DNA from: Methanothrix sp.
GTDB taxonomy: Archaea; Halobacteriota; Methanosarcinia; Methanotrichales; Methanotrichaceae
NCBI GenBank assembly: GCA_023229165.1
Contig: JALNZQ010000087.1
Coordinates: forward strand, 1-9,919
Direction: 5' to 3'
Length of the DNA stretch: 9,919 bases
The position numbers were made by a program, and so were the translations under genes. Under the pieces are notes generated by a model. The model saw only the letters and a program-made list of their open reading frames with translations. It ran no database searches and had not been told where the DNA came from. Position 1 is the stretch's first letter. Each line of letters opens with the position of its first letter. Shown here piece by piece: positions 5,663 to 9,919 of the stretch.

Positions 5663-6531
5663 ATCGGATGAGAAGCGGCGAGATGGAGGCCGAGCTTTCT
5701 GCCAAGGTAGATAAGCTGATAGACGAGTTCATGGCCATAGTTGACGCCACGACCGAAAAGAGGCATCTACAGAGGGGCATTGCCAGAAGTCAACTCCCCT
5801 GCAGCATGGTAGCCATCCTGGACAAAAAGAGCCTCTCCATTCTGGCGCAGTTTCGGATGGAAAACAGGATCGCCAGCTATTTTTATAAACCTGATATCGC
5901 TCTGACGCCCCAGCAGGCGGCCAATAGCGCCCAGTGGGAGTTCGGCTTCGTGGATGCCTTTATCATCCAGATTCCGGCAAACTTGATAGAGCAAAGCACC
6001 CCGGATCGGCAAGCAGCTTTGCAAAAAGTGGCCCTGGAGCATATCGACTCGGAGTTCCTAAGGCTGGAAATGATGCTCAGCCTCATGCGCACCCGTCCCA
6101 TATTTGAACAGGCTGCCGAGGCGGTAGGCGCAAGGACACTCCTTCTGCTCCTGCCCCAGGCTGCGAACCTGCGAGGAAATGAGGAAACCATCCTGAATGC
6201 GAGCCGGGCCAACAGCCTGCCTATTGTTGAGGCAGAAGACATCAGAGGCGGTAGATCTGCCGTGCGTGAGATGTGGCATTCACTCAATCACGCGGCAGTG
6301 ATCATTGCCGATCTCACGGGACCTGATGGCGGGGTGATGTATGGCCTTGGCATCGCTCATACCCTGGGAAAAGAAACGATTTTGATTCACCCGCAAGGCT
6401 CAAAATACCTGACGGATATTCCCAGGACATACAGAATAGAATACGAGGATAGCGATGCAGGCAGGGCAAAGCTGGAAGTGCAGCTTTCCCGGATGCTCGG
6501 CACCACGCTGGCGCATGCTGTGGAAGATTAG
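5647..6531 (+). CDS. TIR/nucleoside deoxyribosyltransferase-like two-domain protein
   Basis: A 294-aa protein from ATG 5647, chosen because GGATGTG (5635-5641) precedes it by 5 bases; an upstream GTG at 5623 and later ATGs at 5668 and 5683 are possible. The N-terminal half (about 45-150) contains MVAILDKKSLSILAQF, ALTPQQAANSAQWEFGFVDA and a helical stretch; I do not recognise it. The C-terminal half (about 160-262) follows the TIR/NDT-like pattern: strand ARTLLLLLP, then LPIVEAEDI, a helix with a tryptophan, AAVIIADLTG (216-225), MYGLGIAHTLGK (231-242) and ILIHPQ. In related proteins the residue after Tyr is usually the catalytic Glu (YELGIAH); here it is G233. The domain may therefore bind a nucleotide or NAD-like ligand without cleaving it. 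It overlaps the acetyltransferase gene by 16 bases. The role is unknown. Confidence 0.75.
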   Translation: MLNDVDRMRSGEMEAELSAKVDKLIDEFMAIVDATTEKRHLQRGIARSQLPCSMVAILDKKSLSILAQFRMENRIASYFYKPDIALTPQQAANSAQWEFGFVDAFIIQIPANLIEQSTPDRQAALQKVALEHIDSEFLRLEMMLSLMRTRPIFEQAAEAVGARTLLLLLPQAANLRGNEETILNASRANSLPIVEAEDIRGGRSAVREMWHSLNHAAVIIADLTGPDGGVMYGLGIAHTLGKETILIHPQGSKYLTDIPRTYRIEYEDSDAGRAKLEVQLSRMLGTTLAHAVED

Positions 6532-6560
6532 GCCAAAGCCCTGGAATATTGCGCATCGGC

Positions 6561-6643
6561 CTATAATGTTATATATGTCCTATATTTATACGAAGCTCCG
6601 ACTCCGAACTCAGGTCTCCGAGCTTCATTTGACCCAGGAGGGG
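6561..6643 (+). promoter_or_regulatory. ino1 promoter region and ribosome-binding site
   Basis: The gap before ino1 holds TATA-like GTTATATATG (6568-6577) and a second candidate, CTATATTTATA (6580-6590). Expected transcript starts are about 6600-6615. AGGAGGGG (6636-6643) is a strong ribosome-binding site 8 bases before the TTG start at 6652 and decides that unusual start codon. Confidence 0.55.
6592..6626 (+). repeat. Inverted repeat with triple CTCCGA motif before ino1
   Basis: GAAGCTC (6592-6598) and GAGCTTC (6620-6626) form a perfect 7-bp inverted repeat with a 21-base spacer. CTCCGA occurs three times (6596-6601, 6602-6607, 6616-6621). The block sits just downstream of the TATA candidates, where an archaeal repressor or activator site overlapping the transcript start would lie. 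A role in regulating ino1 is inferred. Confidence 0.45.
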
Positions 6644-6651
6644 AAAAGAGG

Positions 6652-7791
6652 TTGAAAAAGATAAGGTTGGCAATCGCGGGCTTGGGAAACTGCGCAAGTT
6701 CCCTGATTCAGGGGATCGAATATTATAAACATACTGATGAGAACGAATGCATCGGGCTTATGCATTATGATATATGTGGTTACAGGGCTGGCGATATAGA
6801 TGTGGTAGCGGCCTTCGACATAGATGCGCGAAAAGTGGGAAGGGACGTAAGCCAGGCCATATTTGCGCCACCCAACTGCACCAAGGTGTTCTATCCTGAT
6901 GTTCCCCGCAAAAACGTAGAGGTCAAGATGGGGCCGGTTTTAGACGGCGTTGCTCCTCATATGTTCAATTATCCAGAGGACAAGAGATTCGTCGTATCTG
7001 ATGCCAAGCCATGCGACGTGAGAAGCGAGCTATTGGCCTCGCGCGCTGATGTGCTGGTAAATTATATGCCGGTAGGTTCTGAAGAGGCCGCGCGCTTTTA
7101 TGCGCAAGCTGCCTTAGATGCAGGTGTTGGCTTTGTCAACTGCATGCCGGTCTTCATTGCCTCCAACCCCGAGTGGGCCCGGAGATTCCAGGAGGCGGGT
7201 GTGCCCATTGTTGGCGACGACATAAAATCTCAGATCGGTGCCACCATTGTTCATCGCGCTCTCACCCAGCTCTTCAAGGACAGAGCCTGCGCCATGGATA
7301 GAACTTACCAGCTCAACATTGGTGGGAATACCGATTTCCTGAATATGCTCAATCGAGAGAGGCTCAAATCCAAGAAGATCAGCAAGACAGAAGCTGTTCA
7401 GTCTATTCTGGATGTGCCCCTTAACGATGATGATATACACATCGGCCCCTCGGACTATGTGCCCTGGCAAAAAGACAACAAGGTCTGCTTCCTGAGAATG
7501 GAAGGCAGGGTCTTTGGAGATGTGCCCATCAATCTCGAGCTGCGCCTCTCAGTGGAGGACTCGCCCAACAGCGGTGGAAGCTCCATTGACGCCATACGAA
7601 TCTGCAAGCTGGCCAAAGACAGAAAGATCGGAGGGCCGCTTCTGGCCATATCCGCTTACACCATGAAGCATCCGCCGGTGCAGTATCCCGATGACGTGGC
7701 AAAAGAGATGGTGAATAGATTCATCCTGGGAGAAGCAGACGAGCCGGTGAATGTGAAGGCCTGCAGGCCGCAGTCAGTGATGGTTAAATAA
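6652..7791 (+). CDS. ino1: Inositol-3-phosphate synthase (archaeal type)
   Basis: Converts glucose 6-phosphate to L-myo-inositol 1-phosphate using NAD as internal redox cofactor, the entry step to archaetidylinositol lipids and other inositol compounds. At 379 aa it matches the shorter archaeal/actinobacterial type rather than the longer eukaryotic enzyme. The Rossmann loop is IAGLGNCASSLIQG (8-21). Other family marks are NYMPVGSEEA (137-146), GDDIKSQIGATI (188-199), NIGGNTDFLNM (222-232) and the late SIDAIR block. The TTG start at 6652 is fixed by AGGAGGGG upstream and by the immediate MKKIRLAIAGLG N-terminus. The gene has its own TATA candidates and a dyad at 6592-6626. The cupin gene starts at the base after its stop, so the two are surely one transcript. 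Confidence 0.95.
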   Translation: MKKIRLAIAGLGNCASSLIQGIEYYKHTDENECIGLMHYDICGYRAGDIDVVAAFDIDARKVGRDVSQAIFAPPNCTKVFYPDVPRKNVEVKMGPVLDGVAPHMFNYPEDKRFVVSDAKPCDVRSELLASRADVLVNYMPVGSEEAARFYAQAALDAGVGFVNCMPVFIASNPEWARRFQEAGVPIVGDDIKSQIGATIVHRALTQLFKDRACAMDRTYQLNIGGNTDFLNMLNRERLKSKKISKTEAVQSILDVPLNDDDIHIGPSDYVPWQKDNKVCFLRMEGRVFGDVPINLELRLSVEDSPNSGGSSIDAIRICKLAKDRKIGGPLLAISAYTMKHPPVQYPDDVAKEMVNRFILGEADEPVNVKACRPQSVMVK

Positions 7792-8115
7792 TTGTTCTTT
7801 CGATATGCAGATGCTGCCAGCGTGCAGATGGCCCCCGGACTGATTCGTAAAACCCTGGTCAGCGGAGACAAGCTGATGATTTGCCGGTTTGATCTGGACG
7901 TGGGTGTGGAAATTCCCAGCCACGCTCATCCCCATGATCAGGCAGGCTACGTTGTCTCCGGAAAGATCCGCATTACCGTGGGCGGCAAGAGTTGCGATCT
8001 CGGGCCGGGGGACAGTTACTCGGCTTCATCAGGCGTGCTTCACTCGGCTTTGGCCCTAGAGGCGACTGTGGTTGTGGACACATTTTGCCCTCCGAGAGAC
8101 GACTACAGAGATTAG
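7792..8115 (+). CDS. Small single-domain cupin
   Basis: A 107-aa cupin beta-barrel. Motif 1 is PSHAHPHDQAGYVVSGKI, with the metal-binding pattern H44-x-H46-x3-Q50, where Q replaces the usual Glu. Motif 2 is LGPGDSYSASSGVLHSA with the late His (H84). A mononuclear metal centre or sugar-binding site is likely; the reaction is unknown. The TTG at 7792 follows the ino1 stop (7789-7791) with no spacing and no clear ribosome-binding site, so translation probably depends on ribosomes ending on ino1. A start at ATG 7828 would remove the first 12 residues, which look like the normal cupin lead-in, so TTG is preferred. Its placement suggests a link to inositol or sugar-phosphate metabolism, or regulation by a sugar ligand, but this is inference. 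Confidence 0.8.
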   Translation: MFFRYADAASVQMAPGLIRKTLVSGDKLMICRFDLDVGVEIPSHAHPHDQAGYVVSGKIRITVGGKSCDLGPGDSYSASSGVLHSALALEATVVVDTFCPPRDDYRD

Positions 8116-8145
8116 CGAAGATCCAATTCAATTAATTCTTAATGC

Positions 8146-8174
8146 AAAGGAGGATCTGATTCGATCCTCCTTTT
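8146..8174 (+). terminator. Strong hairpin terminator after the ino1-cupin operon
   Basis: AAAGGAGGATC (8146-8156) pairs perfectly with GATCCTCCTTT (8163-8173), 11 bp with a 6-base loop, ending in TTTT (8171-8174). The minus-strand version ends in CTCCTTT and may also stop the convergent small-gene operon ending at 8242. The left arm contains a Shine-Dalgarno-like AAGGAGG, but no start codon with an ORF follows. Confidence 0.65.
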
Positions 8175-8241
8175 GCAGCTCGTTTTCAGCGACTTTCAGG
8201 TTAAAGATGCCATATATATTTTGCATCGGGATACCACCATC

Positions 8242-8448
8242 TCAACTTGGCTTGTTGCCAATGTAAACGCCCCTACCAAGAAAGAGGTAATCATCGAAAG
8301 GTCCGGTGGGGTCAGGAGTGATGCTGCGCTCCGTACACTCGACCTCTTTACCGCCAATCAGAGCGAAGAGCGTGGGGTGCTTATCTATCGCTGACCGGAT
8401 CTTTTTTTGCTTCGTTGAATAGAAGTAGTAACCGTCATAATCTGCCAT
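8242..8448 (-). CDS. 68-aa hypothetical protein, last gene of the tiny-gene operon
   Basis: I do not recognise this protein. It begins MADYDGYYFYSTKQKKIRSA and continues with a Gly- and aromatic-rich half containing HPTLFALIGGKEVEC and a C-terminus DDYLFLGRGVYIGNKPS. Alternating hydrophobic residues suggest a small beta-barrel or sheet; there is one cysteine, no signal peptide and no membrane helix. The ATG at 8448 has GAGAAGG (about 8456-8462) 7 bases upstream. An in-frame ATG at 8454 overlaps the preceding stop as ATGA but is too near that motif. The gene begins 2 bases after the end of the 48-aa zinc-ribbon ORF, so coupled expression is likely. It ends near the bidirectional hairpin at 8146-8174. 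Confidence 0.65.
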   Translation of the reverse strand: MADYDGYYFYSTKQKKIRSAIDKHPTLFALIGGKEVECTERSITPDPTGPFDDYLFLGRGVYIGNKPS

Positions 8449-8450
8449 TT

Positions 8451-8597
8451 TCATGCCTTCTCGTAACCAAATTCGTCTCTCTTCCTCAGCTTCTGGCCGC
8501 AAGTCTCGCAGATCGGGTTGTGGTTGTCCTCGTTGTGATCTATCCACTCCGAACCGCAGTTGGGGCACCGGGGTAGACAGACTGATATGCCTACCAT
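8451..8597 (-). CDS. 48-aa zinc-ribbon microprotein
   Basis: A 48-residue protein almost entirely made of one zinc ribbon: MVGISVCLPRCPNCGSEW, then a His/Asp/Asn-rich loop, then ICETCGQKL and a charged tail. Two CxxC knuckles (C11-x2-C14 and C30-x2-C33) should bind one zinc; C7 is extra. Such ribbons commonly bind nucleic acid or a protein partner. The ATG at 8597 comes one base after the TGA of the 53-aa gene (8599-8601), and GGAGAGGAGG lies about 10 bases upstream inside that gene. A longer reading from GTG 8633 would overlap the upstream gene and is disfavoured. No closer family can be named from sequence alone. Confidence 0.7.
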   Translation of the reverse strand: MVGISVCLPRCPNCGSEWIDHNEDNHNPICETCGQKLRKRDEFGYEKA

Positions 8598-8598
8598 C

Positions 8599-8760
8599 TC
8601 AGTCCAGCCTCCTCTCCATGCCGCAGACCACACATCGGCCTTCGAAGTAGCCCGTCGTCTCGTGCCGTTTGCCTCCGTTCATGAGATTATGGACACTCAT
8701 TCCTTTGCCGTACATCAGGCCTTGGCATTTATTCTTACAATTACATTTAGCAAGTATCAT
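8599..8760 (-). CDS. 53-aa cysteine-rich microprotein, putative zinc finger
   Basis: A small protein of 53 residues beginning MILAKCNCKNKCQGLMYGKG and ending RCVVCGMERRLD. Cysteines at 6, 8, 12, 43 and 46, with histidines at 24 and 33, make a C-x-C-x3-C plus CxxC arrangement suited to one zinc site. The ribosome-binding site GGAGGAT (8768-8774) is 7 bases before the ATG, among the best in the window. A perfect 19-base palindrome (8775-8793) lies directly upstream of it. The stop is one base from the next ATG. The protein is too short for usual length cut-offs. The coding case rests on the RBS, the coupling and the paired cysteine motifs; no function is known. Confidence 0.7.
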   Translation of the reverse strand: MILAKCNCKNKCQGLMYGKGMSVHNLMNGGKRHETTGYFEGRCVVCGMERRLD

Positions 8761-8774
8761 TTACAGTATCCTCC

Positions 8775-8793
8775 ATGAATAGAATCTATTCAT
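8775..8793. promoter_or_regulatory. Perfect 19-base palindrome, possible operator
   Basis: ATGAATAGA (8775-8783) and TCTATTCAT (8785-8793) are perfect reverse complements around a single A. The palindrome lies between the 40-aa and 53-aa genes, touching the Shine-Dalgarno motif of the latter. This is the form expected of a dimeric repressor site, or of a hairpin hiding the ribosome-binding site. No TATA element stands out beside it. Confidence 0.55.
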
Positions 8794-8800
8794 TTTCAGG

Positions 8801-8923
8801 TTACGTCTGACTTTTTTTGATCAGCAAGTCCATGTCTATCTCAGCAATTTCGTCAGCCGCAGCTACAATCAATTCGATAAGATCTTTTCGTCTTGCCTTG
8901 GCTGTTGCGTAGCCATCCATCAT
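8801..8923 (-). CDS. 40-aa helical microprotein, first of the tiny-gene operon
   Basis: The ORF starts MMDGYATAKARRKDLIELIV and continues AAADEIAEIDMDLLIKKSQT, then TAA (8801-8803). Almost the whole chain should be helix with a clear heptad-like hydrophobic pattern (LIELIV, IAEIDMDLLI) and a basic N-terminal patch (KARRK), as in small dimerising or DNA-contacting proteins. AGGTGA lies 6 bases before ATG 8923, a good match to the archaeal anti-Shine-Dalgarno. The next gene starts 40 bases on, beyond the palindrome at 8775-8793. It is not recognisable as a named family, and the case for coding is RBS plus context. Confidence 0.55.
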   Translation of the reverse strand: MMDGYATAKARRKDLIELIVAAADEIAEIDMDLLIKKSQT

Positions 8924-8981
8924 ACGAAGTCACCTGCAAGTATGATTTTTTTTTTCTCCACAATTTCTGCATCCGAAACAT

Positions 8982-9001
8982 CCCTTTGCGCACGCAAAGG
9001 G
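8982..9001. promoter_or_regulatory. Perfect 9+2+9 palindrome upstream of the tiny-gene operon
   Basis: CCCTTTGCG (8982-8990) and CGCAAAGGG (8993-9001) are exact reverse complements separated by CA. It ends 59 bases before the ATG at 8923 and fits a dimeric operator. An oligo-A run (minus strand, about 8946-8955) lies between it and the start. If read as a minus-strand RNA hairpin it is followed by A, not T, so it is not an intrinsic terminator. Confidence 0.55.
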
Positions 9002-9002
9002 C

Positions 9003-9119
9003 CTATTGCACCCACCCAACCCTGATCAGGACCGCTACCATGCCTATGCCCATAGTTAGGCCTTTGATAGAACGGAGCACGCTGTTTATTGGATTTATTA
9101 TTGCATTTCGTTCTATCAT
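9003..9119 (-). CDS. Possible 38-aa membrane microprotein
   Basis: A short ORF from ATG 9119 to TAG 9003-9005 begins MIERNAIINPINSVLRSI and ends in the hydrophobic stretch LTMGIGMVAVLIRVGWVQ, which could span or insert into a membrane. AGGAG precedes the ATG, but only one base away, which is too close for good initiation. It ends two bases before the palindrome at 8982-9001. Its start and middle coincide with the inverted repeat at 9054-9129, so the apparent coding could be accidental. I list it as tentative. Confidence 0.25.
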   Translation of the reverse strand: MIERNAIINPINSVLRSIKGLTMGIGMVAVLIRVGWVQ

Positions 9120-9129
9120 TCTCCTAACT
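9054..9129. repeat. 76-base inverted repeat with 21-base arms
   Basis: The left arm (9054-9074) and right arm (9109-9129) match as reverse complements at 17 of 21 positions. AGTTAGG pairs with CCTAACT (outer 7 bp) and TGATAGAACG with CGTTCTATCA (inner 10 bp), with a 4-base internal mismatch. The loop is 34 bases and A/T-rich. This could be a folded RNA, a regulatory dyad or the ends of a very small element. Confidence 0.6.
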
Positions 9130-9331
9130 TTGGAAAGAGTTGGCCTTCGTTAGCTATTGCTCTGACATGAAAGCGATCAATTATGCCAGGCGACGGTAGT
9201 GCAACTAACTTGGTGAAGTCCTTTGAGTTTTGAAGACATGGAGGGCTTCATCCGACCATTCTTTTTAAGTCAAAGTTCACTTGATCTGGCTCTTTAAAGT
9301 AATACTACCATACAGCGATTGCACATCTAAC
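9130..9331. other. Non-coding stretch without recognised genes
   Basis: No reading frame here has a convincing start, ribosome-binding site and length. GAAGTCC (about 9216-9222) can pair with GGGCTTC (about 9243-9249) with one G-U wobble. No tRNA, rRNA or known archaeal RNA motif was found. Because the stretch ends in a hairpin with a T run (9332-9364), it could be a plus-strand small RNA, but there is no clear promoter. Confidence 0.4.
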
Positions 9332-9364
9332 ACCCAATTCAAGTCTTCACCCGAATTGGGTTTT
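9332..9364 (+). terminator. Hairpin with T run, terminator-like
   Basis: ACCCAATTC (9332-9340) pairs perfectly with GAATTGGGT (9353-9361) across a 12-base loop and runs into TTTT (9361-9364). No plus-strand gene lies upstream within a kilobase except the cupin, which has its own terminator. It may end an unannotated RNA. Confidence 0.5.
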
Positions 9365-9438
9365 ATAGGCAAAATTTCTTTGCAGATGCATCTAAGGATA
9401 CATCATAGCCGTGCTCTCGACTAAAAACGGAACTATTG

Positions 9439-9463
9439 AGCCTCGACATGCTATGAGGCTTTT
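9439..9463 (+). terminator. Second hairpin with T run
   Basis: AGCCTC (9439-9444) pairs with GAGGCT (9455-9460) over a 10-base loop, followed by TTTT (9460-9463). TCATAGC (9403-9409) can alternatively pair with GCTATGA (9450-9456), which overlaps the loop and right arm. This gives two competing folds in about 60 bases. Confidence 0.4.
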
Positions 9464-9471
9464 CACGCAAC

Positions 9472-9484
9472 ATATATTAAATTA
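9472..9484 (+). promoter_or_regulatory. TATA-like element upstream of the aminotransferase
   Basis: ATATATTAAATTA at 9472-9484 is the best TATA match in this region. It predicts a transcript start near 9500-9510 and a leader of about 180 bases before ATG 9684. A second candidate, CTTAATATCA (about 9624-9633), would give a leader of about 30 bases. Confidence 0.4.
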
Positions 9485-9521
9485 ACTGCGTCACTGTGTG
9501 CCGTTCTCAATCTACTTTGCT

Positions 9522-9595
9522 GCATCGTCCCTCGGATGCCTGGCCGGATGTTTGCGACTTCAGTCGCGAGAGAAAGTCCATATCAATTTTCTCGC
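9522..9595 (+). promoter_or_regulatory. Structured leader candidate of the aminotransferase
   Basis: Three dyads follow one another: GCATC/GATGC (9522-9526 with 9535-9539), GCGACT/AGTCGC (9554-9559 with 9562-9567) and GCGAGA/TCTCGC (9566-9571 with 9590-9595). The last two share bases 9566-9567. Such a cluster in a long leader suggests RNA-based control, but I cannot match it to a known riboswitch. Confidence 0.3.
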
Positions 9596-9659
9596 TTCGC
9601 CCTTCGCTATCCTATGAGAAAAACTTAATATCAACTTGAATCGACAAGTACAAGCAGAA

Positions 9660-9699
9660 TTAAATGATCGCGAGGAGAGTTAAATGATTGCCAGGAGAG
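9660..9699 (+). repeat. 20-base tandem duplication of the start region
   Basis: Bases 9660-9679 and 9680-9699 are adjacent copies with 18 of 20 identical positions. Each holds TTAAATGAT and AGGAGAG. Each copy reads MIARR from its own ATG (9664 and 9684). Confidence 0.85.
9664..9687 (+). CDS. 7-codon micro-ORF overlapping the aminotransferase start
   Basis: ATG 9664 opens MIARRVK and stops at TGA 9685-9687, which overlaps the downstream ATG (9684-9686) as ATGA. The micro-ORF arises from the tandem duplication and carries the downstream gene's ribosome-binding site GAGGAGAG (9672-9679). No good ribosome-binding site precedes ATG 9664. It may be silent debris or may couple translation. Confidence 0.3.
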   Translation: MIARRVK

Positions 9700-9919
9700 C
9701 TGAAGAGATCGCCCCTTTCATCGCTATGGAGGTCTTGGAGAAGGCGCGGGAAATGGAGCGCCGGGGAATTGATATCATCCATCTGGAGGTGGGCGAGCCG
9801 GACTTCGACGTACCTCCTGCGGTAAAAGAAGCCACCTGCCGGGCTTTGGAAGAGGGGCTCACCCACTACGCCCAGAGAGCGGGCATCGCCGCTCTACAGG
9901 AGACAAAGTCCGATGTGGC
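9684..9919 (+). CDS. Class I/II aminotransferase, N-terminal fragment (window edge)
   Basis: Only the first 78 codons are in the window; the frame is still open at 9919. The N-terminus MIARRAEEIAPFIAMEVLEK, then IDIIHLEVGEPDFDVPPAVK (about 29-48) and LTHYAQRAGIAALQE, is the typical opening of AspB-type PLP aminotransferases, where GEPDFD lies near the substrate and THY precedes the cofactor region. The PLP lysine would be far beyond the edge. Likely substrates are aspartate or aromatic/branched amino acids with 2-oxoglutarate; sequence this short cannot decide. The ATG at 9684 is supported by GAGGAGAG 4 bases upstream and by the start of family similarity. The start region is tandemly duplicated, and a 180-base structured leader with a TATA candidate at 9472-9484 precedes it. 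Confidence 0.85.
   Translation, partial: MIARRAEEIAPFIAMEVLEKAREMERRGIDIIHLEVGEPDFDVPPAVKEATCRALEEGLTHYAQRAGIAALQETKSDV

Noticed and set aside
8146..8176. AAGGAGG in the hairpin as a hidden ribosome-binding site
   Set aside because: No start codon with a sensible ORF follows at the right distance; the terminator reading explains it better.
8893..9153. Plus-strand 86-codon frame with a hydrophobic end
   Set aside because: No ribosome-binding site, overlaps the 40-aa gene start, the palindrome and the inverted repeat, and the composition looks accidental.
9207..9290. Short plus-strand frame reading SFEDMEGFIRPFF as a transposase fragment
   Set aside because: No transposase motif, no terminal repeats around it and too short to support.
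9568..9579. GAGAGAAAGTCC, recalling the GAGGAAAGTCC core of RNase P RNA
   Set aside because: No other RNase P conserved segment (such as the distal ACAGAA region) is seen at a fitting distance, so the similarity is taken as chance.
8116..9660. tRNA genes or CRISPR array in the gene-poor stretch
   Set aside because: No T-loop GTTCRANNC with acceptor pairing, and no direct repeats at regular spacing were found.

Overview
The window looks like a chromosome segment of a methanogenic euryarchaeon, most probably of the Methanothrix (Methanosaeta) group. The grounds are an archaeal ArvA/ArvB/ArvC (OapA/B/C) GTPase operon, an archaeal DUF2111-type protein, an archaeal-type inositol-phosphate synthase, Shine-Dalgarno motifs of the GGAGGTGA type, and TATA-like promoters. 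The genus is an inference from protein style, not a search result.

Layout. (1) Positions 1-753, plus strand: a secreted 135-aa protein with a duplicated 11-residue motif, followed by a 49-aa conserved-looking small protein; the leader of the first gene can fold two ways around its ribosome-binding site. (2) Positions 762-2287, minus strand: arvA-arvB-arvC, a tightly packed operon for a small Ras-like GTPase and its two partners, known from Haloferax as oriC-associated proteins and as drivers of extracellular vesicle formation. (3) Positions 2389-3483, minus: a radical SAM protein with a SPASM-like cysteine-rich C-terminus. (4) Positions 3582-6531, plus: argG, a DUF2111-like protein, a GNAT acetyltransferase and a TIR/nucleoside-deoxyribosyltransferase-like protein, the last three overlapping. 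(5) Positions 6652-8115, plus: inositol-3-phosphate synthase (first step to archaetidylinositol lipids) and a small cupin placed directly after its stop codon, closed by a strong hairpin terminator. (6) Positions 8242-8923, minus: a compact run of four very small genes (40, 53, 48 and 68 aa), two of them cysteine-rich zinc-binding candidates, with perfect palindromes in front of the first and second genes. Most would be missed by length-limited gene calling. (7) Positions 8924-9663: about 740 bases with little coding signal but much dyad structure, including a 76-base inverted repeat, two hairpins followed by T runs on the plus strand, and a TATA-like element. (8) Positions 9684-9919: the start of a class I aminotransferase cut by the window edge; its start region is a tandem duplication that leaves a 7-codon micro-ORF overlapping the true start.

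The housekeeping genes (arginine synthesis, inositol lipid synthesis, aminotransferase) are ordinary. The parts that deserve a second look are the tiny-gene operon with its palindromes, the TIR/NDT-like protein lacking the usual glutamate, the repeat-bearing secreted protein with its switch-like leader, and the structured non-coding stretch before the aminotransferase.
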